This document shows positions 18,437 through 26,031 of a stretch of DNA of 64,000 nt, piece after piece; the stretch's first letter is position 1, and every line of letters begins with the position of its first letter. The position numbers and the translations under genes are program-made. The stretch covers positions 1 through 64,000 of the forward strand of contig JANQQF010000122.1 of the NCBI GenBank assembly GCA_028285035.1, read 5' to 3'. Source of the stretch: Phycisphaerae bacterium (lineage in GTDB: Bacteria > Chloroflexota > Anaerolineae > 4572-78 > J111). Under the pieces are notes generated by a model. It worked only from the letters and a program-made list of their open reading frames with translations, did not search any database and was not told the DNA's origin.

Positions 18437-19417
18437 ATGGATAAAAATATGCTTAAAGATGTCACTGATACAGGGTTTCAAACCATCAATCGAGGCTACA
18501 ACTCCGTATTCCACCCAAACCAAATGAGCTTTGGTTTAGTGGCCCCGATTGAGACCTACACCACAGGCCCAGTGCCGACCATGGCCCGTCATTTGGAACG
18601 GGTCCAACTGGCCGAAGAACTTGGCTTTTCAGCAATCTGGCTACGAGACATTCCCTTCAATGTACCAGCATTTGGCGACGCGGGACAAACCTACGATCCC
18701 TTTGTTTATCTTGGTCTTTTAGCTGGTCAGACCAAAAACATCGCACTTGGCGTGTCTAGCATCATTCTGCCATTGCGGCACCCAGCCCATGTCGCCAAGG
18801 CGGCGGCTACTGTGGATGTATTGTCGGGGGGACGCCTTATCTTGGGGATTGCTTCGGGCGACCGTCCCGAGGAGTTTCCGGCCCTTAACATTCCTTTCGA
18901 TGACCGTGGTGCTCAATTTCGCGAGAGTTTTGCTTACATCCGGCGGATGAGCGAAGACTTTCCAGTCGTTGACACCCCATATGGCCGCACTGGTGACAAT
19001 ATGGATATGCTCCCCAAACCTGTGGGTAGAAAACTGCCCCTGCTGATTACGGGCGGAAGCCAGCAAGCGCCCGAGTGGCTCGCCCAAAATGGTGATGGAT
19101 GGATGGTCTATCCACGAAATCTCTTGTTGCAAGAGCACTTTATTAGCAATTGGCGGGCACAGATCGAGATAGCGGGGCGACCTGACCAACCTGTGTTGCA
19201 GCCGCTTTACATTGACTTGGTCGATGATCCTGATGCTCAACCAGAAACCATTCATTTGGGCTTCAGGTCGGGGATACGCCCACTTCTGGCTTATCTACAA
19301 TCACTGAAAAACATTGGGCTGAACCATTTGGTGTTTAACCTGCGCTTTAATCAAGCTGATATTGAGACAACGATGAAACGTCTGGCAGATGAAGTGTTGC
19401 CAGTGTTTGCTGAATAA
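18437..19417 (+). CDS. Luciferase-like flavin monooxygenase (LLM class)
   Basis: A TIM-barrel flavin-dependent oxidoreductase of the bacterial luciferase-like class, 326 residues from ATG 18437. Motifs: MSFGLVAPIETYTTGPVP near the N-terminus, LAEELGFSAIWLRDIP, ALGVSSIILPLRHPAHVAKA, and LSGGRLILGIASGDRPEE, the usual flavin/F420-binding barrel segments. It resembles the BA3436-type subgroup, with no assigned substrate. The start is not certain because no strong SD is seen; a further ATG at 18449 is possible. It is divergent from the LysR gene and followed by an SDR and an aldo/keto reductase, suggesting a redox or detoxification group. Confidence 0.88.
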   Translation: MDKNMLKDVTDTGFQTINRGYNSVFHPNQMSFGLVAPIETYTTGPVPTMARHLERVQLAEELGFSAIWLRDIPFNVPAFGDAGQTYDPFVYLGLLAGQTKNIALGVSSIILPLRHPAHVAKAAATVDVLSGGRLILGIASGDRPEEFPALNIPFDDRGAQFRESFAYIRRMSEDFPVVDTPYGRTGDNMDMLPKPVGRKLPLLITGGSQQAPEWLAQNGDGWMVYPRNLLLQEHFISNWRAQIEIAGRPDQPVLQPLYIDLVDDPDAQPETIHLGFRSGIRPLLAYLQSLKNIGLNHLVFNLRFNQADIETTMKRLADEVLPVFAE

Positions 19418-19487
19418 ACCAAGTTTTGATATATGATCTGGCACCAACGCAGAGCATTGGTGCCAGAGGGAAAAAGGAACAAAAACA

Positions 19488-20285
19488 ATGCAAAAAACGA
19501 TACTTATCACCGGAGCGACCGATGGGATTGGTCTGGAAACGGCCAAACTGCTTGTCCAACAAGGTCACCAGATTCTGCTGCACGGCCGTAATCCCGCAAA
19601 ATTAACAAATGTGGAAAAGACGCTTTCTGCGTCAGGTGGTCAAGTTGAAAGCTATGTGGCTGATCTATCACGGATGGCTGAGGTGGAGGCAATGGCGAAG
19701 GCGCTTACTAAGCACCACAACAGCCTTGATGTGCTCATTAACAACGCTGGGGTCTATAGCGTGAGTAAGCTTATCACCGAAGATGGCCTTGATGTCCGCT
19801 TTGCAGTCAATACGATTGCCCCCTATCTACTAACAAAACAATTGATGCCGCTATTTGATACATCTAGTCGGGTCATCAATTTGTCCTCTGCCGCTCAAGC
19901 CCCAGTCAACCTAGATGCGTTGGCTGGACGGTTGAAACTGTCCGATAACTTTGGTGTGTATGCTCAAAGTAAACTGGCGATTACGATGTGGTCCCGTGTG
20001 TTGGCCCTCAAAGATGGCACCCCAATCATCATTGCCGTCAATCCTGGCTCGATGTTGGGTACAAAAATGGTCAAACAAGCCTTTGGCGCGACGGGCAAGG
20101 ATATCGGTATCGGTGCAAAAATATTGGTCCGTGCTGCCTTATCCGATGAGTTCGCCACTGCATCCGGCCAATATTTTGACAATGACTCGCGTCAGTTTGC
20201 CCCACCGCATCCCGACGCCCTCAATCCGCAAAAGTCCGAAGCGATTGTGCAGGCGATTGAGGCGGTGCTGGCTAAAATAACATAA
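19488..20285 (+). CDS. Short-chain dehydrogenase/reductase
   Basis: A 265-residue classical SDR with the NAD(P)-binding motif TGATDGIG (residues ~8-15), the structural NNAG motif, and the catalytic YAQSK (Tyr-x-x-x-Lys). HGRNPAKL after strand 2 has an Arg that favours NADP. The sequence resembles the retinol-dehydrogenase-like/oxidoreductase SDRs (NPGSMLGTKM instead of the usual PG motif). It starts 70 bases after the luciferase-like monooxygenase on the same strand, and an SD-like ggaaaaagga precedes the ATG. Substrate unknown; the neighbours suggest reductive handling of carbonyl compounds. Confidence 0.9.
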   Translation: MQKTILITGATDGIGLETAKLLVQQGHQILLHGRNPAKLTNVEKTLSASGGQVESYVADLSRMAEVEAMAKALTKHHNSLDVLINNAGVYSVSKLITEDGLDVRFAVNTIAPYLLTKQLMPLFDTSSRVINLSSAAQAPVNLDALAGRLKLSDNFGVYAQSKLAITMWSRVLALKDGTPIIIAVNPGSMLGTKMVKQAFGATGKDIGIGAKILVRAALSDEFATASGQYFDNDSRQFAPPHPDALNPQKSEAIVQAIEAVLAKIT

Positions 20286-20391
20286 TTAGCGAAATCATTT
20301 CGGCTGTATTGAAAAGAAGTGATGATTTTCTCCCCTGAAGCAAAAGCTGAAGTCACGCGGGATCAAAGTATCAATCCCCTAAAATTGCCTC

Positions 20392-20422
20392 TTGACTTAG
20401 AGCGCACTCTAAACGATATACT
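20392..20422 (+). promoter_or_regulatory. MerR-type promoter for the aldo/keto reductase gene
   Basis: TTGACT (20392-20397) and TATACT (20417-20422) are separated by 19 bases, the overlong spacer characteristic of promoters activated by MerR-family proteins through DNA distortion. The spacer contains the palindrome TTAGAGCGCACTCTAA (20397-20412). It matches the operator type of the NmlR/AdhR-like MerR regulators that respond to reactive carbonyl species. The aldo/keto reductase gene starts 62 bases downstream. No MerR gene is in the window. Confidence 0.85.
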
Positions 20423-20484
20423 GCCCTCCGTCTAAATAAAATTTGTGTTGTCATCACTATGAAACAGAGAAAGGCAATAATTCG

Positions 20485-21528
20485 ATGAATTTTAACCGAT
20501 TAGGGAACACGGGGTTACTCGTTTCAGACTTGAGCCTGGGCGCAATGACCTTTGGCGAGGACAATAGCCGAGGCACACCACCCCAAGAGGCCATTCGCAT
20601 GATTCACCGCTATTTGGACGCAGGCGGTAACCATCTGGACACGGCGAACGCGTACTCAAGTGGCCGTTCCGAGGAGATCACCGGGCAGGCTATAAAAGAT
20701 CGGCGCAGCGACGTCATTTTGGCCACAAAGATGCGGGTTAAAATGGGTGATGGCCCTAATGATGAAGGCCTCTCCCGCCACCACATTATCCAAGCGGTAG
20801 AACAAAGCCTACGCCGCTTGCATACCGACTACATCGATCTTTACTATATGCATTTATGGGACCTGATCACGCCATTAGAAGAATCGCTGCGGGCGTTTGA
20901 TGATCTTGTGACAGCGGGCAAGGTACGCTACATTGGGGTCTCGAACTTCAAGGCGTGGCAGATCATGAAGGCGTTGGGGGTGAGCAAATGTAACGGCTAC
21001 CATCACTTTGTTGCGGCTCAATATCAATACAGCCTGATAAAACGGGATATCGAGTATGAGTTTATCGATCTATGTCTAAGTGAAGGAATTGGCCTTATGC
21101 CATGGGGACCGCTGGGTGGTGGATTTCTTTCGGGAAAGTATACCCGTAATCACCGCCCAACAGAAACAACGGAGGGACGCATTGCCACGGCAGAAGGGGG
21201 TATGGAGGAGACGTGGGAACGACGTAATACAGAGCGTAACTGGCGTATTGTCGATGCGGTGGATGTGATCGCCCAGGAACGGAACGTGTCTCATGCCCAA
21301 ATTGCCTTATCTTGGCTACGAGCGCAATCGGCTGTAACGAGCGTTATCATCGGTGCCCGGACAATAGCTCAACTGGAGGACAATCTCGGTGCCGCTACCA
21401 TCAATCTCACCGAAAAGGAGTTACAAAGGCTCGCTGAGGTAAGCGCCCTGCCCGAACTCTATCCATACGGAATGTACGACCAATGGACACCACGCATGAA
21501 TTGGGAAAAACACACAAAGCCAAAATAG
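20485..21528 (+). CDS. Aldo/keto reductase
   Basis: NADPH-dependent reduction of aldehydes or ketones in the cytoplasm. The 347-residue protein starts MNFNRLGNTGLLVSDLSLGA and carries the AKR catalytic set: Asp in DTANAYSSGRSEEI (also the Tyr), the Lys in VILATKM, and a His in YMHLWD. The C-terminal SWLRAQSAVTSVIIGART and ELEDNL-like segment bind the cofactor phosphate. ATG 20485 has agagaaagg upstream. It is preceded by a MerR-type promoter and followed by a strong terminator, so it is its own transcription unit. That promoter class fits a role in carbonyl detoxification. Confidence 0.93.
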   Translation: MNFNRLGNTGLLVSDLSLGAMTFGEDNSRGTPPQEAIRMIHRYLDAGGNHLDTANAYSSGRSEEITGQAIKDRRSDVILATKMRVKMGDGPNDEGLSRHHIIQAVEQSLRRLHTDYIDLYYMHLWDLITPLEESLRAFDDLVTAGKVRYIGVSNFKAWQIMKALGVSKCNGYHHFVAAQYQYSLIKRDIEYEFIDLCLSEGIGLMPWGPLGGGFLSGKYTRNHRPTETTEGRIATAEGGMEETWERRNTERNWRIVDAVDVIAQERNVSHAQIALSWLRAQSAVTSVIIGARTIAQLEDNLGAATINLTEKELQRLAEVSALPELYPYGMYDQWTPRMNWEKHTKPK

Positions 21529-21557
21529 TCGTATAACACCCATCGCTGTTTTAATCT

Positions 21558-21594
21558 AAAAATCGCCCTAGCATCACACACTAGGGCGATTTTT
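21558..21594 (+). terminator. Strong intrinsic terminator after the aldo/keto reductase
   Basis: Perfect 14-bp stem aaaaatcgccctag / ctagggcgattttt with a nine-base loop, ending in a T tract, 30 bases after the stop codon. Confidence 0.95.
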
Positions 21595-22082
21595 ATCTTT
21601 ACACCTTCATTGGTTGAATACCCCGCAGCTTACTGCGGAATAAGAATTTGGAGCTTGCTCCAGGGTCTATACTATTTATTAACCTCCTGCTTGTCGGGAG
21701 GTCGATTATTCCTCACTGTCATACTACCGAGACGACTCGCCTCTCTAAAAAATCAGTTGTCGCCCCCAACCTAACGATTGGTGACGTTCTTTAAACGTTT
21801 TTGTGACGCTTATGTGTTAATATCAAAGCCATTGAACGAGGCAAGATTCACATTTATAGCAGAATTCTTTATAATAATATATACTTTTATCCTTGATGTA
21901 CACAATTAAAGAATTTGTAAAGCGGTATAAGCGAGTGCACAACTCTTGGCTTGCCTCATCACCTCTTGTCCAACTTATAGCTCTTCCCTCAAAATTGAGG
22001 GAGGGGATAATGCGGAGCATTGTGAGGAGGGGATATCTTGCGCACACCAAAAATCAATAACCAGCATAAACAAAGGAGGCAT
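21595..22082. repeat. Repeat-rich intergenic region
   Basis: No intact gene. It holds small hairpins such as ccccgcagcttactgcgg (about 21620-21637), ttggagcttgctccag (about 21647) and cctcctgcttgtcgggagg (about 21682-21700), of the kind found as dispersed repeats. The right end contains a strong SD, aaaggagg, just before the next start. Confidence 0.55.
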
Positions 22083-22535
22083 ATGTCAGGTAATATCTAT
22101 TGGCTCAAAGCAGTTCTGGATCAGACTCACGGGCAAATCCCGTTTGACGCCATTGGGCTTCGTCCCTATGGTCAACGCCCAACGCACTGCTGGCCCGATG
22201 GGTGGGGGCACGGCTATGCGGGTGATCGGATTTCGCAATATTACAAGGCGTTTGGTAAACCCATTTGGATGACCGAGATGGGCGTGAAAACAAATGATGA
22301 TCAGTTCCAAGCCGATTTCCTGACCCGCTTTTATCAGATGGTCACTGACAATCTACAAGGTATCATCGAGCAGGTCTGTTGGTTCTGCTACTCGGATAGT
22401 ATGCAGCCATCCTACGGATTGGTTACAGAGCTGGGTACCCCTAAAGCAGCCTATACAGCTTATCAAAAATTGCGAACAGCTAACCAACCAGTTGGGTTAG
22501 TAAATTATAGTTGGCCTGTCATTTCGAGAAACTGA
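22083..22535 (+). CDS. C-terminal half of a glycoside hydrolase (probable remnant)
   Basis: The 150-residue product corresponds to the second half of a GH-A-type TIM barrel. FDAIGLRPYGQRP looks like a strand-6 segment and IWMTEMGVKTNDD carries the strand-7 nucleophile Glu. EQVCWFCYSDSMQPSYGL follows at strand 8, and then a C-terminal GTPKAAYTAYQKL end as in many GH proteins. The N-terminal half with the acid/base Glu is absent and upstream sequence holds no matching frame. Despite this, an excellent SD (aaaggagg) precedes ATG 22083. It may be a decayed gene or an unusual half-barrel. Confidence 0.6.
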   Translation: MSGNIYWLKAVLDQTHGQIPFDAIGLRPYGQRPTHCWPDGWGHGYAGDRISQYYKAFGKPIWMTEMGVKTNDDQFQADFLTRFYQMVTDNLQGIIEQVCWFCYSDSMQPSYGLVTELGTPKAAYTAYQKLRTANQPVGLVNYSWPVISRN

Positions 22536-23195
22536 GAAGTCCGACCGTTGGCCTTCTGCAGAACGAAAGAAACTTCAGTCCCTGTCATTCCCGCACGCTT
22601 TTTTGCTATGGGGACTATAGCCAGAGTCCACTGTTTGTTGCCCCCAGCCAATGGATACCCGACAACTTCATTCGGGTATGACACAAATCAACAAGTTTCT
22701 TAGAAGAAGCTGAGAAGTCTGCTGGTCATAGCCAAGGTTTCCAATTTAATGTTTTATCCTAATAAGGGGAAAAAGACCGTAGAGGTTTTACCCTTGACAT
22801 CAACGTAAAAAGGGTTAATTTCAACAAGGTCGAGTTTGACTGGTTTCGATTTAAAAACCTCTGCGGTCTGGCTAATTCGCACAATCGGTTTAAGCATTAT
22901 TTTGAGAATAGCCAGCCTCTTTTAGTGTAAAATACAATATTTGCCCAAATTTTGGCAATCTTGTATAGTCCGCGCTAGGGATTACCCCAAATTATCCTCA
23001 TCACAGCGATACTGTTATCGCCCCATTGCCACCGTTGCCAATAAATTGTAAAAAAACATATCTGGATTTAGAAATTATTAGACGGGATTGACAAGATTAA
23101 CAGAATGAAGACTTTTGTGTAAGATTGAACCCCCTGTAAATCCTGTCCAAATTTTCATTTAGCAAATTTTAATTCCATATCTAAAGGAGAGATTG
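22536..23195. repeat. Repeat-bearing intergenic region before fba
   Basis: About 660 bases without a gene. Visible: a hairpin-type repeat atacccgacaacttcattcgggtat (about 22647-22678), a ctgtcattcccgca motif, and the inverted-repeat element at 22774-22869. An SD (aaaggaga, 23184-23191) precedes the aldolase start. The promoter of fba is presumably in the last 200 bases but is not obvious. Confidence 0.55.
22774..22869. repeat. Inverted-repeat element (AGACCGCAGAGGTTTT), copy 2
   Basis: Terminal inverted repeats at 22774-22789 and 22854-22869 match those at 11903-11997 with one mismatch. The element is 96 bases against 95 for copy 1. The internal sequences differ considerably. Confidence 0.75.
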
Positions 23196-24275
23196 ATGTC
23201 TAATATCAAAGATCATATCTCGCCCGGCATCATTACAGGCGATGCCGTGCAGGCTGTATTTAGCTGGGCCAAGGAAAACAATGTTGCTTTGCCAGCAGTC
23301 AATGTAACGAGTACCAACACAGTGAATGCTGTGCTAGAAACAACTAGCCAAGTTAACTCGCCGGTGATTGTCCAATTCTCAAATGGTGGAGCCGTTTTCT
23401 TTGCCGGGAAAGGGATGGGCAATGAGGGGCAACGCGCCGCGATTGCTGGAGCCGTTTCTGGGGCACACCACGTGCGCCAAGTGGCCGAGTTGTACGGCGC
23501 TCACGTCATTTTACACACCGACCACGCCGCGAAAAAGCTGTTGCCCTGGGTGGATGGAATGCTGGCAGCAGGCGAGGCCTACCATAAGGTTCACGGCGAA
23601 CCGCTCTTCAGCTCTCATATGCTCGATTTATCGGAAGAGCCGTTGGAAGAAAACATTGAGATTTGCAAACGCTATTTGGAGCGAATGAGCAAGATCGGGA
23701 TGACTTTAGAAATCGAACTGGGGGTCACCGGTGGTGAGGAGGACGGCGTTGATAACACCGATATTGACAGCGCTCGCCTTTATACCCAGCCCGAAGAAGT
23801 GGCTTATGCCTACGAAGAGCTAATGAAAGTGAGCGACAAGTTCACCGTCGCCGCAGCCTTTGGCAATGTCCACGGCGTTTACAAACCAGGCAATGTTCAA
23901 CTCCGCCCCGTCATCTTGAAAAACTGTCAAGACCACATCCAAAGCAAGTTCAACACTGGCCCTCAGCCCGTGAACTTTGTCTTCCACGGTGGCTCTGGCT
24001 CAAGCGAGGCCGAAATTCAGGAAGCCATCTCTTACGGTGCAATCAAAATGAACATTGACACCGACTTACAATGGGCCTTCTGGAATGGGGTGCGCACCTA
24101 CTATCTCGACAAAGCCGATTATCTCCAAGCCCAAATCGGCAATCCTGATGGGGACGATTCTCCAAACAAGAAGTTCTACGATCCCCGTGTTTGGCTGCGC
24201 AAAGCCGAAGAGTCGTTCAAAGTGCGGTTAACACAGGCGTTTGAAGATTTGAATAATGTGAATACGTTGGGGTAA
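23196..24275 (+). CDS. fba: Class II fructose-bisphosphate aldolase
   Basis: Reversible cleavage of fructose 1,6-bisphosphate to two triose phosphates in glycolysis/gluconeogenesis. The 359-residue length and motifs are those of the long, E. coli FbaA-like (class IIA) form. HTDHAAKKLLPW contains zinc and catalytic residues, LEIELGVTGGEEDGVDN the Glu-rich loop, FGNVHGVYKPGNVQL a zinc His, and VFHGGSGSS and NIDTDLQWAFW bind the phosphates. ATG 23196 is preceded by aaaggaga; a TTG one codon earlier is less likely. It stands alone as a transcription unit. Confidence 0.96.
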   Translation: MSNIKDHISPGIITGDAVQAVFSWAKENNVALPAVNVTSTNTVNAVLETTSQVNSPVIVQFSNGGAVFFAGKGMGNEGQRAAIAGAVSGAHHVRQVAELYGAHVILHTDHAAKKLLPWVDGMLAAGEAYHKVHGEPLFSSHMLDLSEEPLEENIEICKRYLERMSKIGMTLEIELGVTGGEEDGVDNTDIDSARLYTQPEEVAYAYEELMKVSDKFTVAAAFGNVHGVYKPGNVQLRPVILKNCQDHIQSKFNTGPQPVNFVFHGGSGSSEAEIQEAISYGAIKMNIDTDLQWAFWNGVRTYYLDKADYLQAQIGNPDGDDSPNKKFYDPRVWLRKAEESFKVRLTQAFEDLNNVNTLG

Positions 24276-24296
24276 GATAGAGGGATTATGGATTAA

Positions 24297-24331
24297 GGAG
24301 TAAGTAGTATGGTAAAAAATCTACTTACTCC
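24297..24331. terminator. Inverted repeat between convergent fba and aldehyde dehydrogenase genes
   Basis: Perfect 11-bp arms ggagtaagtag / ctacttactcc with a 13-base loop, 20 bases after fba. A third copy of the arm (actccttac) follows at about 24341. It lies between converging genes and may terminate transcription, although the T tract is weak. Confidence 0.55.
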
Positions 24332-24356
24332 CCACTTTTTACTCCTTACTACGTCG

Positions 24357-25778
24357 TTACACCAAAAAACCACCTAACTTCGTCTCCAAATACTCCACAA
24401 TCCCCTCCCGGGCGCCCTCACGGCCCAGACCACTTTCCTTCATCCCCCCAAACGGCGCAGCAGCACTGGTCGGGTTGATGTCATTGATCCCAATAATACC
24501 AAAATCAAGACCTTCAAAGGTGCGAAGGGCTTTTGATAAATTTTGGGTGTAGATGTAAGCAGCTAAGCCATAATGGGTGTCATTAGCCATTGTTAGAATA
24601 TCGTCGTCATCATCGAAGGGGATGACCCCGGCGACCGGGCCAAAGGTTTCTTCTCGATAAATCTGCATATCAGGGGTGATGGCGCTCAACAGGGTTGGGG
24701 CGTAGAAGTAGCCATTTTCCAGACCGTTTTCACGCAACGGCTGCCCCCCATTATGCAAGACCGCCCCTTTCGCCACTGCATCCTGCACCTGTCGATCTAC
24801 CTTACCAACTGCTGCTTGACTGACCAACGGTCCAATACTCACCCCCGTCTCCATTCCATTACCCGCCACCATTTTAGTCACACGCTGGCTAAACGTCTCG
24901 ATAAACGGTTCCATAATGTTGCGATGAACAAAAATGCGATTGGGGCTAATGCAAGCTTGCCCAGTGTTGAGGAATTTCACCAGCGAAGCCCCCTTGGCTG
25001 CGTGTACTGGGTCGGCATCATCGTAAACGATGAAAGGGGCGTGACCACCAAGCTCCATCGACACCCGCTTGAGTTGTGGGGCGGCATCGGTTGCCAGCTT
25101 CTTACCCACTGCCGTTGAGCCGGTGAAGGTCAATTTTTTGACCAAAGGATTGGTGCAAAATTCAGTACCAATCGGTCGCGGATCAAGTGCTGTGACCAGA
25201 TTAGCAACCCCGGCGGGGAAGCCAGCCTCCTCCAAAATTTGGAAAACGGTGATGGCACAAAAGGGTGTCGCCTCCGCAGGCTTGAGGACGACCGTACATC
25301 CGGCAGCCAGGGCTGGCCCGACTTTGCGTGTGATCATTGAGATTGGGTAATTCCACGGGGTGATGGCCCCGACTACGCCTACAGGTTGATACTGCACCAT
25401 AAAGCGTTGATTGGCCCGGGCCGAGGGAATGGTTTCGCCATAAATTCGCTTGGCTTCCTCGGCGAACCAAAGCATAAAATCGGACGCATACTGCACCTCA
25501 TTCAAGGCTGCTTTGAGGGGTTTCCCCTGTTCCTTCGTCATCAATTCCGCCAATTCCTGCTTCCGATCCATCATCAACTGATAAGCTCGATAGAGTTTGG
25601 CCGAGCGTTCATAAGCGGTTGTTTTTGACCAGGTCTTAAAAGCTATGTGGGCCACTTCAATCGCCTGTTGGGCTTCGGCTTGGCCACCATCAGCCACCTG
25701 GCCGATTTCTTCGCCCGTGGCTGGGTTGTAAACTGCAAAGGTCTGATCAGAGCTAATCCAATTTCCGTCGATGTACAT
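24357..25778 (-). CDS. gabD: NAD(P)-dependent succinate-semialdehyde dehydrogenase
   Basis: Oxidises succinate semialdehyde to succinate, the last step of the GABA shunt. The 473-residue protein shows the aldehyde dehydrogenase signatures: PWNYPISMITRKVGPALAAG, FTGSTAVGKKLA (cofactor loop), the general base in KRVSMELGGHAPFIV, and the nucleophile Cys in NTGQACISPNRIFVH. ETFGPVAG and PFGGMKESGLGREG near the C-terminus are typical of GabD. Related aldehyde dehydrogenases are hard to tell apart, so the substrate is probable rather than certain. No gabT is nearby. The gene converges on fba and diverges from the beta-helix surface gene across a 253-base region with iterated repeats. Confidence 0.88.
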   Translation of the reverse strand: MYIDGNWISSDQTFAVYNPATGEEIGQVADGGQAEAQQAIEVAHIAFKTWSKTTAYERSAKLYRAYQLMMDRKQELAELMTKEQGKPLKAALNEVQYASDFMLWFAEEAKRIYGETIPSARANQRFMVQYQPVGVVGAITPWNYPISMITRKVGPALAAGCTVVLKPAEATPFCAITVFQILEEAGFPAGVANLVTALDPRPIGTEFCTNPLVKKLTFTGSTAVGKKLATDAAPQLKRVSMELGGHAPFIVYDDADPVHAAKGASLVKFLNTGQACISPNRIFVHRNIMEPFIETFSQRVTKMVAGNGMETGVSIGPLVSQAAVGKVDRQVQDAVAKGAVLHNGGQPLRENGLENGYFYAPTLLSAITPDMQIYREETFGPVAGVIPFDDDDDILTMANDTHYGLAAYIYTQNLSKALRTFEGLDFGIIGINDINPTSAAAPFGGMKESGLGREGAREGIVEYLETKLGGFLV

Positions 25779-25883
25779 CCTGTACTCCTAATAAAATTCG
25801 AGATGTTGAGTAATTCCCACCCCAAATAATACCAAGACATTGATCGGGGTGCCAATTATCAAGGGTCAAAAGGCTCAATATCT

Positions 25884-25937
25884 AAATTGTCCCAAACAAG
25901 TGACAAAATTGCCCTAAATTTGTGACAAAATTGTCCC
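25884..25937. promoter_or_regulatory. Three 22-bp-spaced direct repeats (AAATTGTCCC)
   Basis: AAATTGTCCC at 25884-25893, AAATTGCCC at 25906-25914 and AAATTGTCCC at 25928-25937 are spaced exactly 22 bases apart, with gtgacaa preceding the last two. The spacing equals two helical turns, so all copies face one side of the DNA. They lie between the divergent gabD-like and beta-helix surface genes and look like an operator array. The protein that binds is unknown. Confidence 0.6.
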
Positions 25938-26031
25938 ATTCTCATGATAGACATCATCGCCCAAATTTGATACCATTTGAGTTGGAATTTAAAAAATGAT
26001 TTTTTATGGACAGTATGATAGGAGATAATCA

